64,000 nt of DNA from Planctomicrobium piriforme (lineage in GTDB: Bacteria; Planctomycetota; Planctomycetia; Planctomycetales; Planctomycetaceae). Numbering within the stretch: the stretch's first letter is position 1; the number at the start of each line of letters is the position of its first letter. Made by a program: the position numbers and the translations under genes. The DNA lies in NCBI GenBank assembly GCA_945860955.1, contig CAMATH010000023.1, positions 1-64,000 of the forward strand, given 5' to 3'. Below are positions 1-8,873 of the stretch, one piece after another. The notes beneath the pieces are model-generated. The model saw only the letters and a program-made list of their open reading frames with translations. It was not told the origin of the DNA and ran no database searches.

Positions 1-134
1 AAGCGACTGCGACCCCCGCACCCGAGACCGGATAATGGCAGCGGCCTGAGGCAACTTCTCCACCTCCGTAAACTCGCGCACTCAATCGACGCCTGCGACG
101 AGCGCCGCCGGACCGCGCGCCGACCGCGGGGTTA

Positions 135-299
135 TTGAGCAGTTACGCCGGCGAGCGGTTTCCCGTGGGACGCTGGCTGGCGGCGGGCGCTGCATTGTTC
201 TGCCTGCTGTGGATGGTACAACAGACGTGGCGATTGTATCGCAAGCCAGCAGCCGCACCCCCAGTCGCCCCCAACGCATCACTTCCCGTCGAAAGCTAA
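135..299 (+). CDS. Possible small single-span membrane protein
   Basis: A short open frame starts at a TTG and ends two bases before the start of the FrhB-like gene. It would encode 54 residues: one hydrophobic segment (around residues 15-31, rich in Leu, Ala and Trp), then an Arg/Lys-containing stretch and an Ala/Pro-rich tail. The frame is open back to base 72 with no ATG, so the start is uncertain. No family is recognised. The tight spacing to the next gene suggests they could be co-transcribed. It could equally be the tail of a gene broken by a frameshift near the window edge. Confidence 0.28.
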   Translation: MSSYAGERFPVGRWLAAGAALFCLLWMVQQTWRLYRKPAAAPPVAPNASLPVES

Positions 300-301
300 C
301 C

Positions 302-1615
302 ATGGATTCCCAGGGATCCAAAATCCTCGAGATTGTCGACAATCACCTCTGCCACGGTTGCGGGGCGTGTGCGTATTTGGCTCCCGACCAGTTGAAAATG
401 GTGGATACGGTGGCTCACGGCCGCAGGCCGAGCCGCGCGGGGGAATCGCCGGAAGCGGCGTCCACAGCGCAGGCATGCTCGGGAGCCGCCTGGCCCGAAC
501 GTCCCAAACTCGCGACCGGCGGAATCGCAGAACTCGATCCGGTCTGGGGACCGGTGCTGGAGGTCTGGGAAGGGTACTCCACGGATGACGAGATTCGGCA
601 CCGCGGCTCCAGCGGTGGGGCGGTGACGGCGCTCGCGCTGTATGGTGTGGAGAAAGGGGGCCAATACGGTGCGCTGCACGTGCAGGCCCGGCGCGACGCA
701 CCGTTACTCAATCACGCGGTTCTCAGTCGCGATCGGGCGTCGCTGCTGGCTGGGGCCGGTTCCCGATACGCGCCCGCGAGTCCCTGTGAAGAACTGGGAC
801 AGATCGAGCAGGCTCCCGGTCCGTGCGTGTTTATCGGGAAGCCGTGCGATGTCGCTTCGACCACGCGGGCGATGGCGCTGCGTCCGGGTCTGGAACGAAA
901 CATCGGCTTGCGCATCGCGATTTTCTGTGCCGGCACTCCCGCCAACTCGGGAACCGTGGAACTGGTTCGCAAACTGGGTGCCGACGATCCCGCCCGGGTC
1001 GACGACATACGGTATCGGGGCGAGGGTTGGCCAGGGGAGATCACTGCGAGCTGGAAATCCGCGGAGACGGGAGAACGGGTCACCCGGTCGATCTCGTACG
1101 CCGACGGCTGGGGGAACATTTTGCAGAAGCACCGGCAGTGGCGTTGCCAAGTGTGCGCCGATCACACGGGCGAGCATGCCGACCTGTCGGTGGGAGATCC
1201 GTGGTACCGACCGGTCGGACCGGAAGAAGCGGGGCGGTCGCTGATCCTGGTGCGGACCGAACGGGGCCGCGCGTGGCTACAGGCCGCCCGAGACGCGGGA
1301 TACCTTGAAATCGAACGCTGCGAGCCGTGGGTTCTCGAAGCGTCTCAAAAACACCTGTTGAGGACGCAAGCATCGGTTTGGGGACGCTCGTTCGCCTTGC
1401 GCCTGACGGGAGTGTCGGCTCCGCGGTTCCCGGGGATCACGCTGTTTTCCAACTGGCTGAAGCGATTGGGGCTTAAGGAAAAGGCGCAGTCGGTCTGGGG
1501 GACATTTACTCGCGTGTTCCGCAAGCGGTTGCGGGATTCCGAAGGGGCGAAAACGCTGCCCGACCGAGAAATCACCGAGGGTGAATCGCCCGAATCTTCC
1601 CCGAGTACCAAGTGA
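302..1615 (+). CDS. Coenzyme F420 hydrogenase/dehydrogenase beta-subunit (FrhB) family protein
   Basis: The protein has 437 residues from the ATG at 302. It starts with a ferredoxin-like motif, Cys17-x2-Cys20-x2-Cys23, followed by the FrhB-type N- and C-terminal regions (GSSGG near residue 103, a CxxC at Cys282/Cys285, and a GDPW segment). Family members are flavin/iron-sulfur redox proteins. Homologues within exopolysaccharide loci are common and are thought to act in sugar modification. The fourth cysteine of a normal CxxCxxCxxxC cluster is replaced by Ala27, and no second cluster is seen, so the metal site is atypical. A Wzy-like polymerase gene follows after 12 bases, which supports a role in surface polysaccharide rather than in F420 metabolism. 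The substrate is unknown. Confidence 0.75.
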   Translation: MDSQGSKILEIVDNHLCHGCGACAYLAPDQLKMVDTVAHGRRPSRAGESPEAASTAQACSGAAWPERPKLATGGIAELDPVWGPVLEVWEGYSTDDEIRHRGSSGGAVTALALYGVEKGGQYGALHVQARRDAPLLNHAVLSRDRASLLAGAGSRYAPASPCEELGQIEQAPGPCVFIGKPCDVASTTRAMALRPGLERNIGLRIAIFCAGTPANSGTVELVRKLGADDPARVDDIRYRGEGWPGEITASWKSAETGERVTRSISYADGWGNILQKHRQWRCQVCADHTGEHADLSVGDPWYRPVGPEEAGRSLILVRTERGRAWLQAARDAGYLEIERCEPWVLEASQKHLLRTQASVWGRSFALRLTGVSAPRFPGITLFSNWLKRLGLKEKAQSVWGTFTRVFRKRLRDSEGAKTLPDREITEGESPESSPSTK

Positions 1616-1627
1616 GGACGGGTCGCT

Positions 1628-2932
1628 ATGGGAGCGGCGACACGTAAACGCGGAGATCCGCGGGTGCTGGCCTGGCCCGTCACTCTGTTCATCCTCGCCC
1701 TGGCGACTCCCCCCGAGGCGTCGATCAACGCAGGTGGACTGCGCATTTCCGCCTATCGCGCTGTGCTGATGTGGAACATTGTGCCGTGCATGTCCGGGCT
1801 GTTCACGGGCAAATTCGGCAAGATCCACATCGCCGACTACCTGATGATCTTCCACTCGGTCTGGGTGGTAGTGGCTCTGGTGAAATACGCGGGGTTGGGT
1901 CAGGGGATGGAGTCGGGGGGCATCTACTTCATCGAGGCGCTGGGGGCGTATCTGGTCGCCCGCTGCTTCCTGCGCAACGTCACACAGTTCGAGGCGATGT
2001 GCCAACTGATGGTCAAGGTGGTGACCGTGATGTCGGGCATCGCGTTTGTGGAAGCGGTGACGGGGCAGCACTTTATTCGCGAGATCTCCCGCCAGATTCT
2101 GCGAGGCCCCCCCCTCCCGTTCATTGAACCCCGCATGGGGCTGCATCGCGCGTACGCGTCGTTTGATCACCCGATTCTGTATGGCATCTTTTGTGCTTCT
2201 TCGTTTGGACTGGCGTTCTACGTCCGACCGGCCGACAAGGTGAAAAAGATCCCCTGGCTTCGGGCGGGGATCACCGTGTTCGCCTGCTTCTTTTCGCTCT
2301 CCGCCGGTGCATTTTCCGCGCTGGGGTTCCAGATCGCGCTCGCGGGCTATGATCTTGCGACCGCCTCGATCGCCAGGCGGTGGAGCATACTGGGGGGGAT
2401 CATGGGGGTGATCTGGTCGATCATCAGCCTCAGTTCGAACCGCAGCCCCGTGAAGGTGTTCCTCACGTATTTCACGTTCAGCCCGGGGACCGGTTACAAC
2501 CGGATTCGGATTTGGGAATTCGGCAGCGCCGCTTCGATGAAACACCCGATTTTGGGGATCGGGCTGGGGGACTGGGAACGGCCTTCCTGGATGGTGAGCG
2601 GGAGCATGGACAATTTCTGGCTGGCGACCGCCGTCCGATACGGAATCCCTTCGATGGCGGCGCTCGCCGGCGCGTTGATCATCGTCGCGGTTCAAATCGG
2701 CATCACCCGTTATCCCTCCAAACAGATCGCCTATTGCCGGACCGGCTGGATCACCTGTCTGGTCGGGCTGAGCGTCGCCGGCTCGACGGTTCACTATTGG
2801 AACGCTTTGTTTTGCCTGTTTTGTTTTCTCATGGGTTCGGGGGTGTGGATGACCACTCCCGAAGCGCGTCGCCCCCCCGAACGGCCTGTCAAGAAACTCC
2901 CGACAGTGACTCGCGCCACTCCGGTGCGTTGA
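1628..2932 (+). CDS. O-antigen polymerase/ligase (Wzy-like) membrane protein
   Basis: This 434-residue protein is almost wholly hydrophobic, with roughly ten predicted membrane segments. A large loop in the second half, with an Arg-containing stretch before a short GIGLGDWE segment, resembles the periplasmic loop of O-antigen ligase/polymerase (Wzy/WaaL) proteins. The expected role is polymerising or transferring oligosaccharide repeat units at the periplasmic face of the inner membrane. It lies 12 bases downstream of the FrhB-like gene and is probably co-transcribed with it. The overall fold class is fairly clear, but polymerase and ligase cannot be told apart by eye. Confidence 0.72.
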   Translation: MGAATRKRGDPRVLAWPVTLFILALATPPEASINAGGLRISAYRAVLMWNIVPCMSGLFTGKFGKIHIADYLMIFHSVWVVVALVKYAGLGQGMESGGIYFIEALGAYLVARCFLRNVTQFEAMCQLMVKVVTVMSGIAFVEAVTGQHFIREISRQILRGPPLPFIEPRMGLHRAYASFDHPILYGIFCASSFGLAFYVRPADKVKKIPWLRAGITVFACFFSLSAGAFSALGFQIALAGYDLATASIARRWSILGGIMGVIWSIISLSSNRSPVKVFLTYFTFSPGTGYNRIRIWEFGSAASMKHPILGIGLGDWERPSWMVSGSMDNFWLATAVRYGIPSMAALAGALIIVAVQIGITRYPSKQIAYCRTGWITCLVGLSVAGSTVHYWNALFCLFCFLMGSGVWMTTPEARRPPERPVKKLPTVTRATPVR

Positions 2933-3102
2933 AACCGGACGGGTCCGATACCTGAACCTGCGGCTCTCCAAGCGAGCTTTCGGCGGGCGTTGTGTCGCGT
3001 TCTGTCCGATTGGTAGACTTCGATTCGTGGATCCGACGCGGAGTCTTGGCGGGCTTCGAAACTCCGTGGTCCGAAATCATTCACTTCCAGAGACCCGCTG
3101 TG

Positions 3103-4869
3103 ATGTCTGATCGGTCACTCTCTTGTCCGTTGCCAATCGTCGATTCTGGCCCGGAAGCCGCAGATTCCCGATCGGCAACCGCAACTCGATTGGCGGGACG
3201 ATTCGTTGCCGTTTGTTTCGCTCTCGCGGCCGCCGGTTCGGCTCTCGCCGCCCCCCCCACATTGTCGCACATGGTTCCCGCCGGGGGGCAGCGGGGAACC
3301 AAAGTGACCGTCACCGCTTCGGGTGCGTTCACCTGGCCCGTCAAGGTTTCGGCCCCCGGTGTCGAAGCGGTTCCCACCGCCGACTCGGGCAAGATCGAAA
3401 TCACAATTCCCGCCGACCTGCCGACCGATCGGGTCTGGGTTCGGTTGTACAACGCCGAGGGAGCGTCGGCGACATTTCCGTTTCAAATCGACAACCTTCC
3501 TGAAATCGCTGAGGTCGAGCCGAACAACTCACCCAAGACCGCGCAGAAACTCCCCGAGTCCTCGTTCATCGTCAATGGAGTTCTCGAGGGGGCGGATGTC
3601 GATTCGTTCGCTGTTCCTCTCAAGGCGGGACAAACGCTGGTCGCCGCCGTCGATGCCAACACCGCGCTGGGCTCCCCGATGGACGCGATGCTGCAGATTG
3701 TCACTCCCAATGGGACGGTTGTCGCCGAAAATAATGACGATGTGCAGCTCGATCCCCGTCTTGCGTATACCGCTCCCCGCGACGGAATTTACATCGCCCG
3801 GCTGTTCGCTTTTCCCTCGGCACCGGGGACCAGCATCGCATTCGTTGGCGGCGCGAATTTCGTGTACCGCATGACGTTGACCACCGGTCCGTACATCACT
3901 CACGCGATCCCGCTGGCGGTTTCCGCGCCGACGGCCGACAAGCCCAACGAACCACAAACGGTCGAAGTGGTCGGCTGGAACATCCCCGCAGGCACGCGGT
4001 TGCCCGTCGTTGCGTTGGGAGGAGAACGCCTGGCGGGGTTTCCCGAGTACGAACCGATTGACGAGTTGCGGAACTCGGCGGACTCGCGGTTGGGAATTGT
4101 GTTCGCGCCGGGTTTCGCCAACTCGGCCCGGGTGCGAATCGTTCCCCATGCCTCCGTGCCGACCGTGATGACGGCCGACGCGGCTCCGCTCGCCCCGTCG
4201 TCAACGGTGACCGGCTGGCTGAAAACGAAGGGACAGCGCGACGTTCACAAAGTCACGCTGCAAAAAGGCCAGACGTTCGTCGCTTCCGTTGAATCGCGCA
4301 GTTTGAATCTGCTGGTCGATCCGGTGTTGCTGCTGCTCGATCCGACCGGCGCGAAAGTCGCCGAGGTGGACGACATTGGGGCCACCCAGGATTCCGCCGT
4401 TTCGCACACAGCGGCCCACGATGGCGAGTACAAATTCGTGGTCCGCGACCGCTATGAACAGGGAGGAGATCGCTGCGCGTATCGGTTGAGTGTGCGGCTC
4501 GAACAACCCGACTTCGAACTGAATCTGACCTCCGACACCGTGACCATCGAACCGGGCAAGCCGACCGAGGTCGCCGTCAAAATCGTACGTCGCGCCGGTC
4601 CGGGGGGAGCGGTCGGACCGATCACCATTCAGATTCCGAATCTGCCCGAAGGCGTCACCTGCCCTCCCGTAGTCTCTGAACCGACGGGGCCGACAGCGGC
4701 CGAAGTGAAGCTTGCATTGACCGCGGCAGGGCCGGCTTTTTCAGGACCGGTCAGAGTGGTCGGCACTGCGGCGCAGCCGAAAGAGCTGGCACGGGCCGCC
4801 CGGACTCCCGCCCGACTGGGAGCGACGACGGATGTCGCCTGGTTGACGGTCATTGAAAAGAAGGAATGA
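3103..4869 (+). CDS. Secreted protein with two bacterial pre-peptidase C-terminal (PPC) domains
   Basis: The protein has 588 residues from the ATG at 3103; the frame is open further upstream, but that part looks non-coding. A hydrophobic signal segment (about residues 30-48) ends in an Ala-x-Ala site. Two PPC-type beta domains follow, at about residues 137-235 (opening with an EVEPN motif) and 366-455. No protease domain is present, so this is a stand-alone PPC protein. Such proteins are abundant in planctomycetes and presumably act outside the cytoplasm in binding. It faces the hydrolase gene on the other strand with a gap of only 7 bases. Confidence 0.75.
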   Translation: MSDRSLSCPLPIVDSGPEAADSRSATATRLAGRFVAVCFALAAAGSALAAPPTLSHMVPAGGQRGTKVTVTASGAFTWPVKVSAPGVEAVPTADSGKIEITIPADLPTDRVWVRLYNAEGASATFPFQIDNLPEIAEVEPNNSPKTAQKLPESSFIVNGVLEGADVDSFAVPLKAGQTLVAAVDANTALGSPMDAMLQIVTPNGTVVAENNDDVQLDPRLAYTAPRDGIYIARLFAFPSAPGTSIAFVGGANFVYRMTLTTGPYITHAIPLAVSAPTADKPNEPQTVEVVGWNIPAGTRLPVVALGGERLAGFPEYEPIDELRNSADSRLGIVFAPGFANSARVRIVPHASVPTVMTADAAPLAPSSTVTGWLKTKGQRDVHKVTLQKGQTFVASVESRSLNLLVDPVLLLLDPTGAKVAEVDDIGATQDSAVSHTAAHDGEYKFVVRDRYEQGGDRCAYRLSVRLEQPDFELNLTSDTVTIEPGKPTEVAVKIVRRAGPGGAVGPITIQIPNLPEGVTCPPVVSEPTGPTAAEVKLALTAAGPAFSGPVRVVGTAAQPKELARAARTPARLGATTDVAWLTVIEKKE

Positions 4870-4876
4870 GAACATC

Positions 4877-6979
4877 TCAGTCCGGGATCTTGCGAAGCTG
4901 GATCTGTTTCTCAGGCCAGCCCAGCGAATTGGCGACTCCCACGGGAAATTCCCAGCCTTCGAGATTGGTCTGGTAGATTCTCACCGGTGTCCGCTCGGCG
5001 GCGATCGTCAGGGCGAGGGGAGTATCGCAGACTCGCAGGACATTGAGGAAATCGGGGCCGTTTCGATGCGTCGTCGGCAACCGCCACAAGTCGATCCGGG
5101 CGATCTCGGGTTCGAAGAGCGACGCGTACAGTGCCAACCCCGCCATTTCGCGCTCCCCCTGCAACCAGATCGGACGGGACTTCATTCCCTCGACCTGCCG
5201 CAGTGACTGCAGCGCGCGACGTGTATCCCACACTCGCATCCCGTCGACTGTCTGGCCCAGCAACTGGAACCGGCGGCGGATGCCGTTCTGCTTCCGCTCG
5301 GCAGGATTCCAGGCCCCCGGTCCGATGCCCCGCGGCGCGACCCACGCCATCCCCCACCGAAACGTTTCAAACATTTTCCGATTGTCCTCGAACGTTTTCG
5401 GGTTCGGCTCGCCAGGTGGCTCATCGCGAAACTGGTCGGCGAACGCGTGCCGCATGCCGGCGAGAAACTCACTCCAACCGGTCGCGTCGACGACGTTGAG
5501 AACCACCAGATCGAGGTCCGCCGGTTTCAGCCCCGCGCGACCCGCGACGTACAGCCGCAGGGGGACATGCGGCTGGCTTTCGAAGTCAAACGCCAGGAGG
5601 TGAATTCCATCGCGCTCCACATCGAAGGCCGGCGTGACCGTCGGCGCCGGGGGAACGGCGTCGGCCATGGGCCACCCACGAAATGACTTCTCTCGCAGGT
5701 CGGCGAGGACTTTGTCACGCCGGTCGCCCCAAGTGGATGCGGAGACGGGCAATGTCGGTGGTGGGGCCGCGGGCACGAACGATTCGGCGACCCGGGTCAC
5801 GATTTCGTCGGCGGGCAGCATGTCGAACACCCGCAATTGCGCCGGTGCGAAGAGTTTGACGGCGGTCTTTTCGACCAGCGACTGCGGGTCGTTTTTCAGA
5901 AACCGGTTGAACCAGCGGAACGAGTGGATGTGCAGTTCCTGCGTGTCGAGATGCGGTCCTTCGGTGATCTGCAGTCCGAGGTTTTTCTCGGCACCATACA
6001 GCCGATAGATGCGCCGGACTTTCTCGTTAACGCGAACCACTCCTTCCAGCGGGAAGATCGTGTCTTTGTCGGTATTCGAGATCAACAGTGGGCGCGGAGC
6101 GACCAGGGCGGCGACCTGGGCGAAATCCCAGCGGTAAGTGTTGACCTGAAACATACAGTCGCAGTGTCCGTCAACCACACCATCGACCACATGGTTTTCG
6201 AGATCGGTGATGCCGGCGACCGGAACGGCGGCCTGAACTCGCTCGTCCAGGGCGGCGATCCACCAGGAATATGCCCCGCCCCCCGACCGGCCCGTCACAC
6301 CGATTCGAGCCGGGTCGACCTCTGGACGCGTTTGCAGGTAGTCGATTCCCCGCATCCCGTTCCACGCTTCCACCCCTGCGGGAGTGTACCCGCGGGCGTT
6401 CCACCACCATTGGTTGAGGTTGTGCGTCCCATGGTGGAAGCCTTCGATTTCTCCCAGTTGAATCGTATCGATCGTGAGACAAACGTAGCCGTTCCGGGCG
6501 TACCACGCCCCGTGGTGCTGATAACCCGCTTTGTTGCCAAAGCTGATGTTCCCTTCCTTCTGCCTGGAATGGCCGCAGACGTAAAGGATGGTCGGGGCAG
6601 GGGAGGTCAGACCTTTGGGAATGTACAGATTCCCCGTGACATACAGTCCGGGGCTTGACTGGTAGTGCAGTTTCTCGACAGTGAATTCGGGATGATCAAT
6701 CGTCCCGGTGACGGTCGCCGCGAGCGGCGTTCGGGCCGGGAGCGGATCGAGTCCCAGCATTTCCCGCAATTGCCGGCGCAGCTCCTCGCGGCGACCGGTC
6801 CAGTCGTCCAGCGTCTTGATATCGGTGAGGCAGCTTCCCGCCAGCCGAGCCGTCTCGGCGCGGAAGTACGCTTCCAGTTGCCGGTCGCCCCGCGAAGTGT
6901 CGACCGTGGACGGCTGGGGTTCGTCCCCCAGTGCGAACAACGGCATCCAGCAAAGGCAAACGAAGATCCAACGCGACAT
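4877..6979 (-). CDS. Exported two-domain alpha/beta hydrolase (acetylxylan esterase-like), active site in the first domain
   Basis: The protein has 700 residues from the ATG at 6979, chosen because it begins a good signal peptide ending in ALG. The first half has an alpha/beta-hydrolase core with a nucleophile elbow G-R-S-G-G-G (Ser232) and a preceding Trp-rich loop, as in acetylxylan-esterase/dienelactone-hydrolase relatives. The second half looks like another copy of the fold, but its elbow position reads G-E-R-E-M, without a serine. It is therefore probably a catalytically dead domain. The likely role is hydrolysis of ester-linked polysaccharide decorations in the periplasm. It is convergent with the PPC gene. 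A second hydrolase with the reverse arrangement lies at 18503-20857. Confidence 0.72.
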   Translation of the reverse strand: MSRWIFVCLCWMPLFALGDEPQPSTVDTSRGDRQLEAYFRAETARLAGSCLTDIKTLDDWTGRREELRRQLREMLGLDPLPARTPLAATVTGTIDHPEFTVEKLHYQSSPGLYVTGNLYIPKGLTSPAPTILYVCGHSRQKEGNISFGNKAGYQHHGAWYARNGYVCLTIDTIQLGEIEGFHHGTHNLNQWWWNARGYTPAGVEAWNGMRGIDYLQTRPEVDPARIGVTGRSGGGAYSWWIAALDERVQAAVPVAGITDLENHVVDGVVDGHCDCMFQVNTYRWDFAQVAALVAPRPLLISNTDKDTIFPLEGVVRVNEKVRRIYRLYGAEKNLGLQITEGPHLDTQELHIHSFRWFNRFLKNDPQSLVEKTAVKLFAPAQLRVFDMLPADEIVTRVAESFVPAAPPPTLPVSASTWGDRRDKVLADLREKSFRGWPMADAVPPAPTVTPAFDVERDGIHLLAFDFESQPHVPLRLYVAGRAGLKPADLDLVVLNVVDATGWSEFLAGMRHAFADQFRDEPPGEPNPKTFEDNRKMFETFRWGMAWVAPRGIGPGAWNPAERKQNGIRRRFQLLGQTVDGMRVWDTRRALQSLRQVEGMKSRPIWLQGEREMAGLALYASLFEPEIARIDLWRLPTTHRNGPDFLNVLRVCDTPLALTIAAERTPVRIYQTNLEGWEFPVGVANSLGWPEKQIQLRKIPD

Positions 6980-7074
6980 CAGGCACCTCGTCCCAAACTG
7001 GCGAGCGGGGAGCGTCAGCTCCCTGAACCCGCGCGACAAACCATTACCAGCCCCCGCGCGATGACATCAGGCCT

Positions 7075-7449
7075 CTAAACCGGCTTGCTATGGTCCGGCT
7101 TGGGGGGATAACCGGTCCACGCCAACTGCTTCGAAATCTTGGACTCCTTCCCTTTCTCCAGCACCGCCAGCACTTCCCGCACGGTGGGGTTCGTCGCGAC
7201 CTCTCGGACGAGTCGCTGCACGATTTGCGGGGGAATGTGATTCGCTCCCTGGCCCTGTTCTCCTTCCAGAAACGCCCCTTTCTGATCGAAAACGCACCAG
7301 AAAATGGTTCGCGCGTGACCCTTGACGGCGTCGCGAATTGACTTGGCGTCCCCCCCTTTGCCCCGGTTGCCATTCACCCGGTACAGATCCGGTCGCTCGA
7401 AGATGATCCCGATGACATTCCAGTCTTTTCCGCCGAACAGGCCGAACAT
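7075..7449 (-). CDS. Conserved hypothetical protein, 124 residues
   Basis: The start at 7449 is supported by a GGAGGG ribosome-binding site just upstream; the longer open frame has no such signal. The protein starts MFGLFGGKDWN and looks soluble. It mixes a beta-rich first half with an amphipathic, charged helical second half that contains a run of Arg, Glu and Lys residues. No signal peptide, membrane segment or catalytic motif is seen and no family is recognised. It is divergent from the metalloprotease gene at 7695, so the 245 bases between them should hold both promoters. Confidence 0.55.
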   Translation of the reverse strand: MFGLFGGKDWNVIGIIFERPDLYRVNGNRGKGGDAKSIRDAVKGHARTIFWCVFDQKGAFLEGEQGQGANHIPPQIVQRLVREVATNPTVREVLAVLEKGKESKISKQLAWTGYPPKPDHSKPV

Positions 7450-7694
7450 TCCGTTTTCCCTCCGCGTACAATGTCTGGGTCGATCCGACGAATCACGTTC
7501 GTCGGCATCTTCGGTCAGGCGACGTCGGTTGTGCTGATCTGAGGATTGTTCTATCAGTCTGCCGATGGGAATTCCACGATCTGACGATGAATCGATCGCG
7601 GACCCCCAAAATCGAAACACACCCCCGTCGTCGCAGCCGACCCCGCAAATTGACGTGGCGGCACCGGCCGGCGGCGTCTTTGAAACGTTGACAC

Positions 7695-8735
7695 ATGTCC
7701 CATACACCGAAACCGGGATCCTCCGCGTCCAGCGACTCTATTCAGCACGATCGACCGGAATCGGCCGAGGCGGGGTCAGTGATTCACACTCGGGATCCCA
7801 TCGTCATCCCCCGGGGCGAGTCGTATCCCGACTTGCGAGTGCCCCCGCGTCCTCCGCAATGGAAGTGGCCGATCCTGCTGTTTCTGGCCACCTGTGCCAC
7901 CACGTTCTATCGAGGAGCCGAGTCATTTCAGTGGCAAATCGTTCAGAATCCCGTAACGAACCAATGGCAAGAGATCGCGTCGAAAACACATTATTACCAG
8001 GACGGAATCATCTATTCGGTCTGTGTGATGGCGATCTTGCTGGCCCACGAAATGGGACACTATCTGCAGACCCGCAGATATGGTGTCGAAGCCTCTCCAC
8101 CGCTGTTCATCCCCATGCCGATCAGCCCGTTTGGCACCATGGGGGCAGTCATCCTGCAGCGTGGGAGCAATGCCGACCGCCGCCAGATGTTTGACATCGC
8201 CATCAGCGGTCCACTGGCGGGGCTTGTCGTCGCGGTGCCGCTCGCGATCTGGGGAATCCTGAATTCCCCAATCCATCCTTACTTGTCGAGTCCGCACGAT
8301 ACGAAAGTCGGCATCCCCTTGATTCTGCACTGGATGCTCCATTGGCTGCGGGAACCGCCTCCGCCCGGCTACAGTTTCTATTTCAGCCCCCAGTTGTTCG
8401 CGGGCTGGGTCGGGTTCTTTATCACCGCGCTCAATCTGCTGCCAATCGGACAACTCGACGGCGGCCACATTCTGTATTGCCTGACTCCGCGGAACGGGCC
8501 GCGTCTCTCCCGTTCGATCTACAGTTTCCTGCTGGCGGTCGTGATCTTGGGCACGCTGTTTTTCGATAAACGGCTGATGGCCTGGTCGGTGATCCTGGGC
8601 TTGCTCTGGTTCACGGGGGTGGTCCACCCGCCAACGGCCGACGATTCGGTTCGGCTTGGGCCGGTCCGGTTTTTCCTTGGCTGTCTGACGCTGGCCTTCA
8701 TCCTGATTGGTTTTACCCCCTTTCCGTTTGGTTAA
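7695..8735 (+). CDS. Site-2 protease-like M50 family membrane metalloprotease
   Basis: This 346-residue membrane protein carries both hallmarks of M50 intramembrane zinc proteases: H118-E-M-G-H122 within a hydrophobic segment, and a second zinc ligand in the L-D255-G-G-H motif near the start of the C-terminal segments. The spacing and the F-IPMP segment after the first motif resemble the site-2 protease subgroup found in cyanobacteria, plastids and planctomycetes. The N-terminal 50 residues are Ser/Pro-rich and disordered. The likely role is regulated intramembrane proteolysis, for example of an anti-sigma factor. No such partner is encoded next to it. Confidence 0.85.
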   Translation: MSHTPKPGSSASSDSIQHDRPESAEAGSVIHTRDPIVIPRGESYPDLRVPPRPPQWKWPILLFLATCATTFYRGAESFQWQIVQNPVTNQWQEIASKTHYYQDGIIYSVCVMAILLAHEMGHYLQTRRYGVEASPPLFIPMPISPFGTMGAVILQRGSNADRRQMFDIAISGPLAGLVVAVPLAIWGILNSPIHPYLSSPHDTKVGIPLILHWMLHWLREPPPPGYSFYFSPQLFAGWVGFFITALNLLPIGQLDGGHILYCLTPRNGPRLSRSIYSFLLAVVILGTLFFDKRLMAWSVILGLLWFTGVVHPPTADDSVRLGPVRFFLGCLTLAFILIGFTPFPFG

Positions 8736-8873
8736 GGGAGAAACAGAGTTGTGACGAGAAAAATCCAGAATTTCCGTCCGGTTTGAGGGGCAACCGGCCT
8801 TTAGTGTTCAGGACGTCAGCTCCATTCCAACCCGAAACCTGTTTCCCACGATTTTGTCCGGACCGCTCGGACA

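Noticed and set aside
1277-2971. Long minus-strand frame opposite the FrhB-like and Wzy-like genes
   Set aside because: It crosses two genes with clear family features and is rich in Arg, His, Asp and Gly with no motif. It is a high-GC shadow.
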